A stretch of DNA of 58,937 nucleotides from Hydrogenophaga sp. (lineage in GTDB: Bacteria > Pseudomonadota > Gammaproteobacteria > Burkholderiales > Burkholderiaceae_C), in the NCBI RefSeq assembly GCF_011772445.1, contig NZ_WVZN01000026.1, forward strand, positions 1 to 58,937. Reading direction: 5' to 3'. Position 1 is the stretch's first letter; each line of letters starts with the position of its first letter. The notes beneath the pieces are model-generated. The model saw only the letters and a program-made list of their open reading frames with translations, did not search any database and was not told the DNA's origin. The translations under genes and the position numbers were made by a program. Of this stretch, positions 34,436 to 43,755 are shown one piece after another.

Positions 34436-35218
34436 ATGATCAATTCCCTCATGATCGCCAAGACCGGCATGACGGCGCAGCAGACCCAGCTCGACGTCAT
34501 CTCGAACAACCTGGCCAACGTCAGCACCTTCGGCTTCAAGCGCTCGCGCGCGGTGTTCGAAGACCTCATGTACCAGAACCTGCGCCAGGTGGGCGCCAAT
34601 GCGGCCGAGCAGGCCGAGCTGCCCACCGGCCTGCAGGTGGGCCTGGGCGTGCGCACCGTGGCCACCAGCCGCAACTTCACGCAAGGCAGCCTGCAGCAGT
34701 CGGGCAATGCGCTGGACGTGGCCGTCAACGGTTCGGGCTTCTTCCAGATCGAGATGCCCGACGGCACCACCGCCTACACGCGCGACGGCAGTTTCCAGCT
34801 CGACGCGCAGGGCCGCCTGGTCACCAGCAGCGGCTTCCCGCTCACGGCCGGCATCACGCTGCCGGCCGAGACCGAGAGCATCACCGTGTCCAGCGACGGC
34901 ATCGTCACCGCGAAGCTGCCGGGCCAGACCCAGCCGCAGCAGGTGGGTCAGATCGAATTGGCCAACTTCGTCAACCCGGCCGGCCTGGAGCCCATGGGCC
35001 AGAACCTGTTCCGCGAGAGCGTGGCCTCGGGCGCGCCGGTCAACGGCATGCCCGGCACCACCGGCATGGGCGTGCTCATGCAGGGCTACACCGAACAGTC
35101 CAACGTGAACGTGGTGCAGGAGCTGGTGGACATGATCCAGACCCAGCGCGCCTACGAGATGAATTCGAAGTCGATCCAGACCTCGGACCAGATGCTGCAG
35201 AAGCTGTCGCAGCTGTAA
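34436..35218 (+). CDS. flgG: Flagellar distal rod protein FlgG
   Basis: Distal rod, 260 aa. N-terminus [47 protein letters not shown] in pieces is almost invariant in the family. [23 protein letters not shown] lies near 65-90, and the C-terminus [29 protein letters not shown] is intact. AAAGGA ribosome site. flgH starts 8 bases after the stop. Confidence 0.98.
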   Translation: MINSLMIAKTGMTAQQTQLDVISNNLANVSTFGFKRSRAVFEDLMYQNLRQVGANAAEQAELPTGLQVGLGVRTVATSRNFTQGSLQQSGNALDVAVNGSGFFQIEMPDGTTAYTRDGSFQLDAQGRLVTSSGFPLTAGITLPAETESITVSSDGIVTAKLPGQTQPQQVGQIELANFVNPAGLEPMGQNLFRESVASGAPVNGMPGTTGMGVLMQGYTEQSNVNVVQELVDMIQTQRAYEMNSKSIQTSDQMLQKLSQL

Positions 35219-35226
35219 GGACCGCC

Positions 35227-35925
35227 ATGATGCGCATCGCCCCCCTCATGGCCCTTTTGGCCCTGGCCGTGCTGGCCAGTGGTTGCCAGACGCTGCGCAA
35301 CGAGCCCGTGGTGGACCTGGCGCCCGCCCAGCCCGTGCAGTACGCGCAGCAGGCGCAGGCGGCGCAGACCGCCAGCGCGCCACCCACCGGCAGCCTGTTC
35401 CGCGCCGTCACCTACCGGCCCGCTTTCGAGGACCCGCGCGCGCGCCTGCCCGGCGACATCGTCACCATCCAGATCACCGAGCGCGTGACCGCGAGCCAGA
35501 GCAATTCGGCGTCGATCGAGCGCAGCGCCGACGCCTCCGCCAGCATCAACGCCATTCCGCTGTTCGGCGGATCGGCGCCCTGGAACAAGGCCAACCTCGG
35601 CGCCCAGAGCGACAACAACTTCTCGGGCGACGGGCGCACCACGAGCAACAACACCTTCACCGGCGCCATCACCGCCACCGTGCAGGAGGTGCTGCCCAAC
35701 GGCCACCTGCGCGTGGTGGGGGAAAAGCAGATCGGCGTGAACGCCAACGTGGACGTGCTGCGCTTCTCCGGCACGGTCGACCCGCGCCACCTGCGCCCGG
35801 GCAACGTGGTGCCGTCCACCCAGGTGGCCGACGCGCGCATCGAATCGCGCAGCCGCGGCGCACAGGGCGAAGCCATGTCAATTGGCTGGTTGGCGCGCTT
35901 CTTTTTGAGCGTTCTGCCGTTCTGA
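35227..35925 (+). CDS. flgH: Flagellar L-ring lipoprotein FlgH
   Basis: Outer-membrane L-ring subunit, 232 aa. Lipoprotein signal with lipobox LASG-Cys20. Conserved SLFRAVTYRPAFEDPRARLPGDIVTI (about 57-82), GDGRTTSNNTFTGAITATV, and NGHLRVVGEKQIGVN are FlgH landmarks; the protein ends normally in FFLSVLPF. AAGGA precedes the double ATG. Confidence 0.97.
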   Translation: MMRIAPLMALLALAVLASGCQTLRNEPVVDLAPAQPVQYAQQAQAAQTASAPPTGSLFRAVTYRPAFEDPRARLPGDIVTIQITERVTASQSNSASIERSADASASINAIPLFGGSAPWNKANLGAQSDNNFSGDGRTTSNNTFTGAITATVQEVLPNGHLRVVGEKQIGVNANVDVLRFSGTVDPRHLRPGNVVPSTQVADARIESRSRGAQGEAMSIGWLARFFLSVLPF

Positions 35926-35981
35926 ACACAACCAAGATCGGGGCGAACCGCCTTCCCTTGTTCGAACCGGGTGCCTTTGAT

Positions 35982-37097
35982 ATGAATATCGTCCACTGCC
36001 TGCGCAACTTGATGCTGATCTGCTGCGCGTTGGCGACTTTTTCCGCCGCCGCGCAAAGCGTGCGCGTGAAGGAGATCGCCGCGGTGCAGGGCGTGCGCAG
36101 CAACATGCTCACGGGCTATGGCCTGGTGGTGGGCCTGGACGGCAGTGGCGACCAGACGACCCAGATGCCCTACACCGGGCAGAGCCTGGCCAACTTCCTG
36201 CAGCAGTACGGGCTGGTGCTGCCGCCCGGCGCCAACCCCCAGCTCAAGAACGTGGCCGCCGTGATGGTCACGGCCGAGCTGCCGCCCTTCGCGCAGCCGG
36301 GCCAGGCCATCGATGTCACCGTGTCGTCCATGGGCAATGCCAAGTCGCTGCGCGGCGGCACGCTCATCGTCACGCCGCTGCGCGGCGCCGACGGCGAGAT
36401 CTACGCGCTCGCGCAGGGCAACCTCATGGTCGGTGGCGCGGGCGCAGCGGCCGGCGGCAGCAAGGTGCAGATCAACCACCTGAGCGCGGGCCGCATCCCC
36501 GGTGGCGGCCAGGTGGAGCGTGCCGTGCCCACGCCGCTGCACGCGGGCGACACGCTGGACCTGGGCCTCAACAGCAACGACTTCCAGACCGCCAGCCGCG
36601 TCACCGAGGCCATCAACAAGGCCCTGGGCGCCGGCACCGCCAGCGCCATCGACGGCCGCGTGGTGCGCCTGAACGCACCCGCCGATCCCTCGCAACGCGT
36701 CGCCTTTCTGGCGCGCGTGGAGGAGGTGCGCATCGAATCGAGCGTGCCCAGCGCCAAGGTCGTGATCAACGCGCGCACCGGCTCCATCGTCATGAACCAG
36801 GCCGTCACGCTGGGCTCGGTGGCCGTGGCGCACGGCAACCTCTCGGTCAGCGTGAGCAGCACGCCCGTCATCAGCCAGCCCGCGCCGTTCTCCGGCGGCG
36901 AGACCGTGGTGCGCGAGCAGGCCAGCATCCAGATCAGCCAGGACAAGGGAGCGCTCATTCACATGGGCCCGGCCGCCAAGCTCGCCGACGTGGTGAAGGC
37001 GCTCAATACCCTGGGCGCCACGCCGCAGGACCTGATCGCCATCCTGCAGGCCATCAAGGCATCGGGCGCGCTGAACGCCGAGCTGGAAATCATCTGA
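35982..37097 (+). CDS. flgI: Flagellar P-ring protein FlgI
   Basis: Periplasmic P-ring subunit, 371 aa from MNIVHCLRNL. The Sec signal peptide ends near residue 24 (SAAAQ). Mature N-terminus VRVKEIAAVQGVRSNMLTGYGLVVGLDGSGDQT in pieces is the family hallmark, and the C-terminus has LADVVKALNTLGATPQDLIAILQAIKASGAL. The start is chosen because the signal peptide follows it; upstream in-frame sequence lies in flgH. Spacing to flgJ is 5 bases. Confidence 0.97.
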   Translation: MNIVHCLRNLMLICCALATFSAAAQSVRVKEIAAVQGVRSNMLTGYGLVVGLDGSGDQTTQMPYTGQSLANFLQQYGLVLPPGANPQLKNVAAVMVTAELPPFAQPGQAIDVTVSSMGNAKSLRGGTLIVTPLRGADGEIYALAQGNLMVGGAGAAAGGSKVQINHLSAGRIPGGGQVERAVPTPLHAGDTLDLGLNSNDFQTASRVTEAINKALGAGTASAIDGRVVRLNAPADPSQRVAFLARVEEVRIESSVPSAKVVINARTGSIVMNQAVTLGSVAVAHGNLSVSVSSTPVISQPAPFSGGETVVREQASIQISQDKGALIHMGPAAKLADVVKALNTLGATPQDLIAILQAIKASGALNAELEII

Positions 37098-37102
37098 CGG
37101 CC

Positions 37103-37942
37103 ATGATCGGCAACACCGCCTTCACGTCCCCCAGCGGCCTGGCCGCCGACCCGAACGCGCTGGCCGCGCTCAAGGGCGCGGGCGACAGCAAGGCCGCGCT
37201 GAAAGAGGCCGCGAAGCAGTTCGAGGCCCTGTTCATGCGCGAGCTCATCAAGAGCATGCGCGAGGCCACGAGCAAGAGCGGCCTGTTCGAAAGCCAGGGC
37301 GAGAACCTGGGCACCGACCTGCTGGACCAGCAGTTCGCGCAGCAGCTCACCGGCTTGCCGGGCGGCTTGTCCGAGGCCATCGAGCGCCAGCTCGCCGGGC
37401 GCATGGCCGGCACCGAGCCGCTGCCCGACAGCGCCACGCCCAGCACCGTGGGCCGTGCCAGCGCGGGCGAGCGCCAGACGGCCTTCGTCTCGAAACACGG
37501 TGCCGCCGCGCAGGCCGTGGCGCGCGAGTCCGGCATTCCGGCCGCCTTCATGCTCGGCCAGGCCGGGCACGAGAGCGGCTGGGGCCGTGGCGAGATCCGC
37601 CACGCCGACGGCTCGCCCGCGCACAACCTGTTCGGCATCAAGGCCACCGGCGGCTGGACCGGCAAGGTCGCCGAGATCACCACCACCGAATACATCAATG
37701 GCGAGCCGCGCAAGGTGACCGCGAAGTTCCGCGCCTACGACTCCTACGAGGACTCGTTCCGCGACTACGCGCGCCTGATCGGCAACAGCCCGCGCTATGA
37801 GGGCGTGATGGATCAGCTGCACTCCGTGAAGGGCTTCGCCCAGGGCCTGCAGCGCGCCGGCTACGCCACCGACCCGTCCTACGCCGAGAAGCTCGGCCGG
37901 GCGATCAACACCACCCTCAGCTTGCAGCGTGCACAGGGTTAA
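37103..37942 (+). CDS. flgJ: FlgJ: rod scaffold with peptidoglycan hydrolase domain
   Basis: 279 aa. N-terminal rod-binding domain (KEAAKQFEALFMRELIKSMREAT, 34-56) followed by a glucosaminidase domain (about 125-279). The catalytic Glu157 is in LGQAGHESGWG, and HNLFGIKATGGWTGK and FRAYDSYEDSFRDYARLI follow. It opens the cell wall for rod growth. This two-domain form is the beta/gammaproteobacterial type. Confidence 0.96.
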   Translation: MIGNTAFTSPSGLAADPNALAALKGAGDSKAALKEAAKQFEALFMRELIKSMREATSKSGLFESQGENLGTDLLDQQFAQQLTGLPGGLSEAIERQLAGRMAGTEPLPDSATPSTVGRASAGERQTAFVSKHGAAAQAVARESGIPAAFMLGQAGHESGWGRGEIRHADGSPAHNLFGIKATGGWTGKVAEITTTEYINGEPRKVTAKFRAYDSYEDSFRDYARLIGNSPRYEGVMDQLHSVKGFAQGLQRAGYATDPSYAEKLGRAINTTLSLQRAQG

Positions 37943-37956
37943 GGGAGCGAACACGC

Positions 37957-39870
37957 ATGTCCTCACTCAACATCGCCACCCGCGCGCTCAACACTAACCT
38001 CGCGGCGCTGCAGGTCATCGGCCACAACATCGCCAACGTCAACACGCCGGGCTATTCGCGCCAGAACGTGGTGCTGTCCAGCGCGGGTTATCAGTTCACC
38101 GGCGGCGGCTACTTCGGCAAAGGCGTGGAGATGACCACGGTGGAGCGCGCCCACAACGAGTACCTCACGCGCGAGGCGCGCCAGACCGGCTCGGTGGCCG
38201 CGTCCGACGCCGCGCGCCTGGCCCGCCTGGAGCAGCTCGAGACCGTGTTCCCCACCGGCGAAAAGGGCCTGGGCGTGGCGCTCAACGACATGCTCAACGC
38301 CTGGACCGACCTGACCGCGGCGCCAGGCAACTCCACGGCGCGCCTCGTGGTCATCGCGCGCGCCGACGAATTCGCCAGCCGGCTGCGCGACAGCGCGGGC
38401 CAGCTCGACCTGCTGCGCAACTCCACGCAGCAGCAGGTGAAGTCCATCACCGACGACATCAACCGCCTCGCGCAGGACCTGGCCAAGGTCAACCAGCGCA
38501 TCGTCGAGACCGCCGGCACCGCGCACACGCCCAACGACCTCTACGACCAGCGCGACCAGTTGCTGGCCGAGTTGAGCGGGCGCATCCAGATCACCACCGT
38601 GCCCGGCGAGGCCGGCGCGGTCAACGTCTTCGTGGGTGGCAGCCAGCCGCTGGTGCTGGGCGCGCAGGCCGCCAGGCTCGCGGCGCAGACCGATCCCATG
38701 GACAACTCGCGCATCAGCATCAACTTCGTGCAGGGTGGCGTGAGTTCGCCGCTGGCCGATGGGGCGCTGGCCGGTGGTCAACTGGCCGGCGTGGTGCGCT
38801 TCCTGAACGACGACCTGGCCGCCGCGAGCAACCAGCTCGGGCGCATTGCCCTGGCCACGGCCAGCCTGATGAACGAGCAGCACGCGCTGGGCCTGGACCT
38901 CAACGGCAACCCGGGCCAGAACTTCTTCGTGCCGCCGGCGACCGCCAAAGGCATCGCCTCGCCAGCCAACGGCGGCACCGGCCAGATGAGCGCCGTGGTG
39001 AGCGACCCGCAGGCGCTCATCGCCTCCGACTACGAGGTGCGCGTGGAAGCCGGTGGCTTCAGCATCGTGCGCCTGAGCGACGGCAACACCACCAGCGTGG
39101 GCGCGCTGCCCGCCGATGTGGACGGCCTGACCTTCCAGGTGGACGCCGCCGGCGCGGTGCCGGGCGACCGCTTCCGCATCCGGCCCTTCGAGGCCGCCGC
39201 GCGCAACCTGCAGGTGGCCATCGACGCGCCCGAGCAGCTGGCCGTGGCCAGCCCCGTCATGGTGACGCCGGCCACCACCAACTCGGGCAGCCTGAGCGTG
39301 GAGAAGCTCTACGCCGTCGAGAACTCGGCCAACCTCACCGACCCGGTCACCATCACCTTCAACGCCGACGGCAGCTTCAGCGCCACCGGCCTGGGCCCCG
39401 GCAACCCGCCGCCCGACAACCCCGGGCCGCCCCCCAGCTACAACTTCAAGCCCGGTCAGCCCATCGTGCTCAACGGCTGGAGCATGACGCTGCGCGGCAA
39501 CCCCACCGCGGGCGACAGCTTCTCCATCGGCGCCTCGCCGTCCAACGCCATCGCGCAGAGCGCGGGCAACGCCAACGGCATGCTGGCATTGCGCGACCTG
39601 GCCACCTTCGACGGCGTGCCGCTGTCGGACGGCTACGTCAGCCTGTTCTCCGACCTGGGCACGCGCGTGCAGGGCGCGCAGTTCGCGGCCGACTTTTCGG
39701 CCGGCGTGGCCACGGCGGCCGAGCAGGCGCGCGCGAATGTGGCCGGCGTCAACCTCGACGAGGAAGCCGCGCGGCTGCTGCAGTACCAGCAGGCCTACCA
39801 GGCATCCGCCAAGTTCCTGCAGATCGCACAAAGCACCTTCGACAGCCTTCTCCAGACCGTGGGACGTTGA
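37957..39870 (+). CDS. flgK: Hook-filament junction protein FlgK (HAP1)
   Basis: First hook-filament junction protein, 637 aa. N-terminus SLNIATRALNTNLAALQVIGHNIANVNTPGYSRQNVVLSS in pieces and C-terminus GVNLDEEAARLLQYQQAYQASAKFLQIAQSTFDSLL are diagnostic. The central domain (about 330-520) carries a Pro-rich linker PPPDNPGPPPSY. A GGGAGCG ribosome site precedes it; flgL starts 5 bases after the stop. Confidence 0.97.
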   Translation: MSSLNIATRALNTNLAALQVIGHNIANVNTPGYSRQNVVLSSAGYQFTGGGYFGKGVEMTTVERAHNEYLTREARQTGSVAASDAARLARLEQLETVFPTGEKGLGVALNDMLNAWTDLTAAPGNSTARLVVIARADEFASRLRDSAGQLDLLRNSTQQQVKSITDDINRLAQDLAKVNQRIVETAGTAHTPNDLYDQRDQLLAELSGRIQITTVPGEAGAVNVFVGGSQPLVLGAQAARLAAQTDPMDNSRISINFVQGGVSSPLADGALAGGQLAGVVRFLNDDLAAASNQLGRIALATASLMNEQHALGLDLNGNPGQNFFVPPATAKGIASPANGGTGQMSAVVSDPQALIASDYEVRVEAGGFSIVRLSDGNTTSVGALPADVDGLTFQVDAAGAVPGDRFRIRPFEAAARNLQVAIDAPEQLAVASPVMVTPATTNSGSLSVEKLYAVENSANLTDPVTITFNADGSFSATGLGPGNPPPDNPGPPPSYNFKPGQPIVLNGWSMTLRGNPTAGDSFSIGASPSNAIAQSAGNANGMLALRDLATFDGVPLSDGYVSLFSDLGTRVQGAQFAADFSAGVATAAEQARANVAGVNLDEEAARLLQYQQAYQASAKFLQIAQSTFDSLLQTVGR

Positions 39871-39875
39871 TCGCC

Positions 39876-41099
39876 ATGAGCTACCGCATCGCCACCGCCA
39901 ACCAGTTCGACCGCACGATCGACCAGCTCGCGCAGCGCCAGTACGACCTGGCCAAACAGCAGGAGCGCATCTCCACCGGCAAACGCGTGATGAAGGCCAG
40001 CGACGACCCGGTGGCCGCCACGCTGGCCGAGTCCGCCCACAACCGCATGACGCGCGTGCAGGCCGACCTGCGTGCGCTGGAGGCCTCCAAGACCAGCCTG
40101 CAGCAGGCCGAGTCGGGCCTGGCCGAATCGGGCGAACTCATCCAGCGCGTGCGCGACCTGCTGGTGAGCGCCGGCAACGCCAGCTTCACCGACGCCGAGC
40201 GCGAGGACGTGGCGCGCCAGCTCGAGGGCCTGCGAGAACAATTGCTGGCCGTGGCCAACCGCACCGACAGCAACGGCCGCACGCTCTACGGCGGACTGGG
40301 CGGCGCGCCCACGCCCTTCGTGGACATCTATGGCCCCAGCGGCACCGGCGTCCAGTTCGAAGGCCAGCGCGGCCAACCCGCCGCCGGCAACGCGACCCTG
40401 CCGCAATCCCTGGACGGCGACGCCATCTGGATGCGCATTCCGCAGGGCAACGGCACATTCACCATGAGCCTGCCCACCACCAACACCGGCGGCGTGAGCA
40501 CCAGCCTGGGCCAGGTGACCGACGCCACCGCACTCACCGGCGACGACTACCGCGTGGACTTCGCCGACGTGGGCGGCGTCATCCAGTACACCATCACCAA
40601 CACCACCACGGGCACGCCGGTGGCGGGTCACGCGGGCGTGCCTTACGAGGCCGGCAAGACCGTGGCGTTCGATGGCCTGTCCTTCGAGATGAACGGCCAG
40701 CCCGACGCGGGCGACCGGATCGACCTGGCGCCCACCACGGGCACGACCGACCTCTTCTCCGTCGTGCAGGGCGCCATCGACGCGCTGCGCTATCAGGGCG
40801 ACGGCGAATCGGCCCAACGCACCCAGGCCCTGGGGCGTGCGCTCACCGAGGTGGACGCCGGCCACGACCGCGTGCTGCTGGCGCGCGGCCGCGCGGGCGA
40901 ATGGCTCAACCGCGCCGATTCGATGGACCTGCTGATGAACAACCGCAGCACGGACCTGGAGCTGGAGGAGTCGCGCCTGGTGGACCTGGACATGGTCAAG
41001 GGCATCTCCGATTTCAAGAACAAGGAGCTTGCGCTCAACGCGGGCCTGCAGGCCTACGCCTCCGTGCAGCGCATGTCCCTGTTCGACTACATCAAATAA
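39876..41099 (+). CDS. flgL: Hook-filament junction protein FlgL (HAP3)
   Basis: 407 aa, flagellin-like. N-terminal helices RIATANQFDRTIDQLAQRQYDLAKQQERISTGKRVMKASDDPVAA in pieces; the C-terminal helix ends LVDLDMVKGISDFKNKELALNAGLQAYASVQRMSLFDYIK in pieces. Start at the ATG 39876 (MSYRIAT); a TTG three codons earlier overlaps flgK. Last gene of the flg operon, followed by a palindromic repeat that may end transcription. Confidence 0.96.
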   Translation: MSYRIATANQFDRTIDQLAQRQYDLAKQQERISTGKRVMKASDDPVAATLAESAHNRMTRVQADLRALEASKTSLQQAESGLAESGELIQRVRDLLVSAGNASFTDAEREDVARQLEGLREQLLAVANRTDSNGRTLYGGLGGAPTPFVDIYGPSGTGVQFEGQRGQPAAGNATLPQSLDGDAIWMRIPQGNGTFTMSLPTTNTGGVSTSLGQVTDATALTGDDYRVDFADVGGVIQYTITNTTTGTPVAGHAGVPYEAGKTVAFDGLSFEMNGQPDAGDRIDLAPTTGTTDLFSVVQGAIDALRYQGDGESAQRTQALGRALTEVDAGHDRVLLARGRAGEWLNRADSMDLLMNNRSTDLELEESRLVDLDMVKGISDFKNKELALNAGLQAYASVQRMSLFDYIK

Positions 41100-41106
41100 A
41101 AGTATG

Positions 41107-41223
41107 AAGCACCCCCGCCGCGCTCCGCGCGACCCCCTCAAGGGGGCAGCACCAGCGGCCCGGCAAAGCCGGTTCCGCGGCGCCTCTGGGTTCGACCACC
41201 TCATGCGCAGCGCATGGGTGCTT
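41107..41223. repeat. Palindromic intergenic repeat after flgL
   Basis: The ~117-base unit is bounded by AAGCACCC (41107-41114) and GGGTGCTT (41216-41223). Inside are CCCCCT-CA-AGGGGG (41133-41146), CCGGC-AAA-GCCGG (41160-41172) and ATGCG-CAG-CGCAT (41203-41215). From memory, similar elements are frequent between genes in Comamonadaceae. It may serve as a terminator for flgF-flgL. Confidence 0.7.
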
Positions 41224-41248
41224 CGTGACGTTGTGAGATTGTCTTGAC

Positions 41249-42454
41249 ATGTTGATGCCAGCACACACCGTTCTCGACAGCGTGGCCATGGCCTACGTGC
41301 CGCTGTGGAACCGCGCGCGCGAGCTGGCGGGCGTGCGCCTGTGCGTGCGCGCCATCCACCCTGAGGGCGTGGACGCCCGCCACCTGCTGGAGGCCATCGG
41401 CGAGGACTGGCCCGAGGGTGCGCCGCCGCTGATGCTGTCGCTGCAATCGCCGCGCCTGCTGCAGCAGGCCCTGTCCTGCCCGCCAGTGCGCAACACCTTC
41501 CTGGAGGTGCCGGCCTCGATGTTCGGTGCGCAGGAAACGCTGGCGCGCCTGTCGCTGGCGCGGCGCAGCGGCCACCTGCTGGTGCGCCATGGCGACTGGA
41601 GCGCGTTGCACGGGCGCCCCACGCCCGGCGTCGATCATCGCAACCTCTTCACCATCGCCCCGGACGACCGCCTCGCGCCCCTGCCGGGCCAGATGGTGGA
41701 GGGCGTGGACACACAGGAGCGCGTGCGCCAGGTGCTGGACCAGGCACAGGCCGCCGCCGTGCTGGGCTGGCCCGCGGCCGACGTGCTGCGCGCGCACAAA
41801 CGCCAGCCCTTGAGTTACGACCCGCGCGTGGTGCAGCAGGTGCTGCTGGCCATCGACGACGAGGAATGCTCGGTGGAATACCTGGAACGCCTGGTGCGGC
41901 AGGACCCGGTGCTGGTCTACCGCATCCTCATGCTCGTCAATTCCGCGGCCTACGGCCTGCGGCGCGAGATCGGCTCACTGCGCCACGCCATCATGATGCT
42001 GGGCTTTCGCGAGCTGGGCCGCTGGCTCACCGAGCAACTGCCCGAGGCCGATCCCGACATCGACCTGCAGCCCGTGCGCTACGCCATGGTCATGCGCGCG
42101 CGCCTGGCCCACCACCTGCTGGCCACCGGCTCGGACGACCTGCTGCGCGCCGAGGTCTACATGACCGCGCTGCTCTCGCAGCTCGACCAATTGCTGCACC
42201 AGCCCCTGGCCGACCTGCTGCACCGCCTGCCCCTGGCCAGCCGCGTGACCGACGCCGTGCTGCGCCACGACGGGCCGTACTTCCCTCTGGTCGACCTCTC
42301 GCGTGCCATGGGCGACCCCGAGCGCCTGGACCGCATGGAAACCCTGTGCCGCCGGCACGAGCTGACCCTGGAACAGGTGAACCGCGCGCTGCTTCGCATG
42401 CTGGCGACGAGCCGGGACCATGCGAACAAGCGATCGGAGCGCTTGACGCACTGA
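41249..42454 (+). CDS. HDOD-domain signalling protein
   Basis: 401 aa. The C-terminal half (about 190-395) is an HDOD domain: YDPRVVQQVLLAIDDEECSVEYLERLVRQDPVLVYRILMLVNSAAYG in pieces, then GSLRHAIMMLGFRELGRWL. HDOD is a non-catalytic HD-like fold used in regulation. The N-terminal ~180 residues have the size and place of the EAL domain in YuxH-type EAL-HDOD proteins, but I see no intact EAL motif, so it is probably degenerate. ATG at 41249 or 41255. It follows the flagellar operon and could be motility-linked; the sequence does not settle this. Confidence 0.8.
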   Translation: MLMPAHTVLDSVAMAYVPLWNRARELAGVRLCVRAIHPEGVDARHLLEAIGEDWPEGAPPLMLSLQSPRLLQQALSCPPVRNTFLEVPASMFGAQETLARLSLARRSGHLLVRHGDWSALHGRPTPGVDHRNLFTIAPDDRLAPLPGQMVEGVDTQERVRQVLDQAQAAAVLGWPAADVLRAHKRQPLSYDPRVVQQVLLAIDDEECSVEYLERLVRQDPVLVYRILMLVNSAAYGLRREIGSLRHAIMMLGFRELGRWLTEQLPEADPDIDLQPVRYAMVMRARLAHHLLATGSDDLLRAEVYMTALLSQLDQLLHQPLADLLHRLPLASRVTDAVLRHDGPYFPLVDLSRAMGDPERLDRMETLCRRHELTLEQVNRALLRMLATSRDHANKRSERLTH

Positions 42455-42461
42455 GCGGGTG

Positions 42462-43178
42462 TCAGCCGGGTGTGTCGCCCGACCCTGCGCGCCGAGCCAC
42501 CGCTCGTTCGATCTGGTTGCGGATGTCCAGAAAGTAGTCGCGCATCTGCGCGACGGAGGGTGGTTTGTCCAGCAGGGTTTCGTAGCCTTCATCGCCCGCC
42601 TCGGGTTTGCCCGAGCACAGGCGTTGCATGGCGATGTCGAACTTCTGGATCACGCCAGCGGCCTCGAACGGGACCCGCATGTCGATGGGCTGAAAGTACC
42701 CGCCGCGCAGCAACAGGTACAGGTCGAGCCAGTCGCGGGTCTTGGAGCGGTTGGCGCAGGCGATGCACTTGAGGCGGAAAATTTCCTCCAGCGAAGCGAC
42801 GCGCACGTGGTCGGGCGCGGCGGCCAGCAGTTGTACCCGCACCTCATGCTCGGGGGCCACGAACGTGAGCTTCACGCGCTCGCCCACGATGTGGTTCTGC
42901 TGGTAGTCGTTCAGATCGAGTCCCGTGTCCTCGAACTCCTGCAACGCAGCGATGGGGTCGTTGGGTGCGAAGCGCCAGCCCCTGGCGCCGAGCCGGCGCT
43001 TGAGTGCCTCGATGCGCGGACGAGGCAGCTTCGGTCCGTCGAAGGCGAAGTTCAGGTCTTCGCTGAGGCGGTGGTTCAGGTGCAGGCTGAGCGCGGTGCC
43101 GCCGATCAGGATGAACCCCCCCAGCCCCTTCTCGGCCTGAAGGATGTTCCAGAGGGCCTGGGTGTCAGGCCGCAGCAT
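42462..43178 (-). CDS. Nucleotidyltransferase, AbiEii/AbiGii toxin-like family
   Basis: 238 aa. N-terminal nucleotidyltransferase fold with GGFILIGGTALSLHL (about 20-34) and HRLSEDLNFAF. The usual second catalytic Asp of the S-x-D-x-D motif is Asn here (SEDLN). LKCIACANRSKTRDWLDLYLLL near 140-160 is the family's C-terminal KxxA...R-x-x-x-D-x-x-D-L motif. The start codon lies within the 3' end of the XRE-type gene (14-base overlap), the arrangement of an antitoxin-toxin operon. AbiE-type toxins act by transferring nucleotides; activity here is inferred and uncertain because of the Asn. Confidence 0.8.
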   Translation of the reverse strand: MLRPDTQALWNILQAEKGLGGFILIGGTALSLHLNHRLSEDLNFAFDGPKLPRPRIEALKRRLGARGWRFAPNDPIAALQEFEDTGLDLNDYQQNHIVGERVKLTFVAPEHEVRVQLLAAAPDHVRVASLEEIFRLKCIACANRSKTRDWLDLYLLLRGGYFQPIDMRVPFEAAGVIQKFDIAMQRLCSGKPEAGDEGYETLLDKPPSVAQMRDYFLDIRNQIERAVARRAGSGDTPG

Positions 43179-43662
43179 CGTTCAAGCCCTGTTCGATGTT
43201 GTTCAGCTTGCGCTCGACCTCCTGGCGCGCGCGAGTGGGCAGAGTGGGCGATACCTGCCGCCACTGCGTCTTCACAAAAGCCAGGCCATGGCCGAGCACG
43301 GCCTGCAGCAGCAGGTCGAAGTTGCCATGCGCCAGCGCATTGCGGACCAGGACGTCGGCCGGTGCGTCGGGGTTGGACCAGGCCAGTCCCCACTTGGGGT
43401 CGGCCAGGGGGGAGCGCTGTGCGGGGGATCGCTCACGCCGCACGGGCAGGGCTTCCGTGCCTGACACGGGTTGAAGCGTCAACTCCAGGCCCACAGCCTG
43501 GGCCAGGGCCTGCAGGCTGGCCAGGTCGATGGTGCCGCGGTGCTTGGCCCTGGAGACTGTCTCCGCGCGCAACCCCGCTCGCCGCGCCAGTCGGGACTGG
43601 TCCAGTCCCTGCGCTTGGGCGGCGTGCAACACGGTCTCGACGAGTGACTGTGATGTTGACAT
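43165..43662 (-). CDS. XRE-type helix-turn-helix antitoxin/repressor
   Basis: 165 aa from the ATG at 43662. A helix-turn-helix (about 15-65: AAQAQGLDQSRLARRAGLRAETVSRAKHRGTIDLASLQALAQAVGLEL in pieces) is followed by a C-terminal extension (about 95-165), perhaps the toxin-binding part. It overlaps the nucleotidyltransferase by 14 bases. A perfect palindrome overlapping the promoter lies just upstream, consistent with autorepression. The ATG has no Shine-Dalgarno and nearly coincides with the predicted transcript start. Confidence 0.8.
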   Translation of the reverse strand: MSTSQSLVETVLHAAQAQGLDQSRLARRAGLRAETVSRAKHRGTIDLASLQALAQAVGLELTLQPVSGTEALPVRRERSPAQRSPLADPKWGLAWSNPDAPADVLVRNALAHGNFDLLLQAVLGHGLAFVKTQWRQVSPTLPTRARQEVERKLNNIEQGLNDAAA

Positions 43663-43678
43663 TGGGATCAATCGTACA

Positions 43679-43702
43679 TTTATTGACTTGAAAGTCAATA
43701 AA
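43679..43702 (-). promoter_or_regulatory. Operator and promoter of the XRE / nucleotidyltransferase pair
   Basis: Perfect inverted repeat TTTATTGACTT-GA-AAGTCAATAAA. On the minus strand it contains TTGACT (-35), and 16 bases on is TACGAT (-10), ending about 8 bases before the ATG at 43662. The operator overlaps the -35 and spacer, so repressor binding would block RNA polymerase. Confidence 0.75.
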
Positions 43703-43755
43703 CGCGAAGAACGATCCGGGCACACTCCGCGCATGTCTTGCCCGATCGAATCGCG

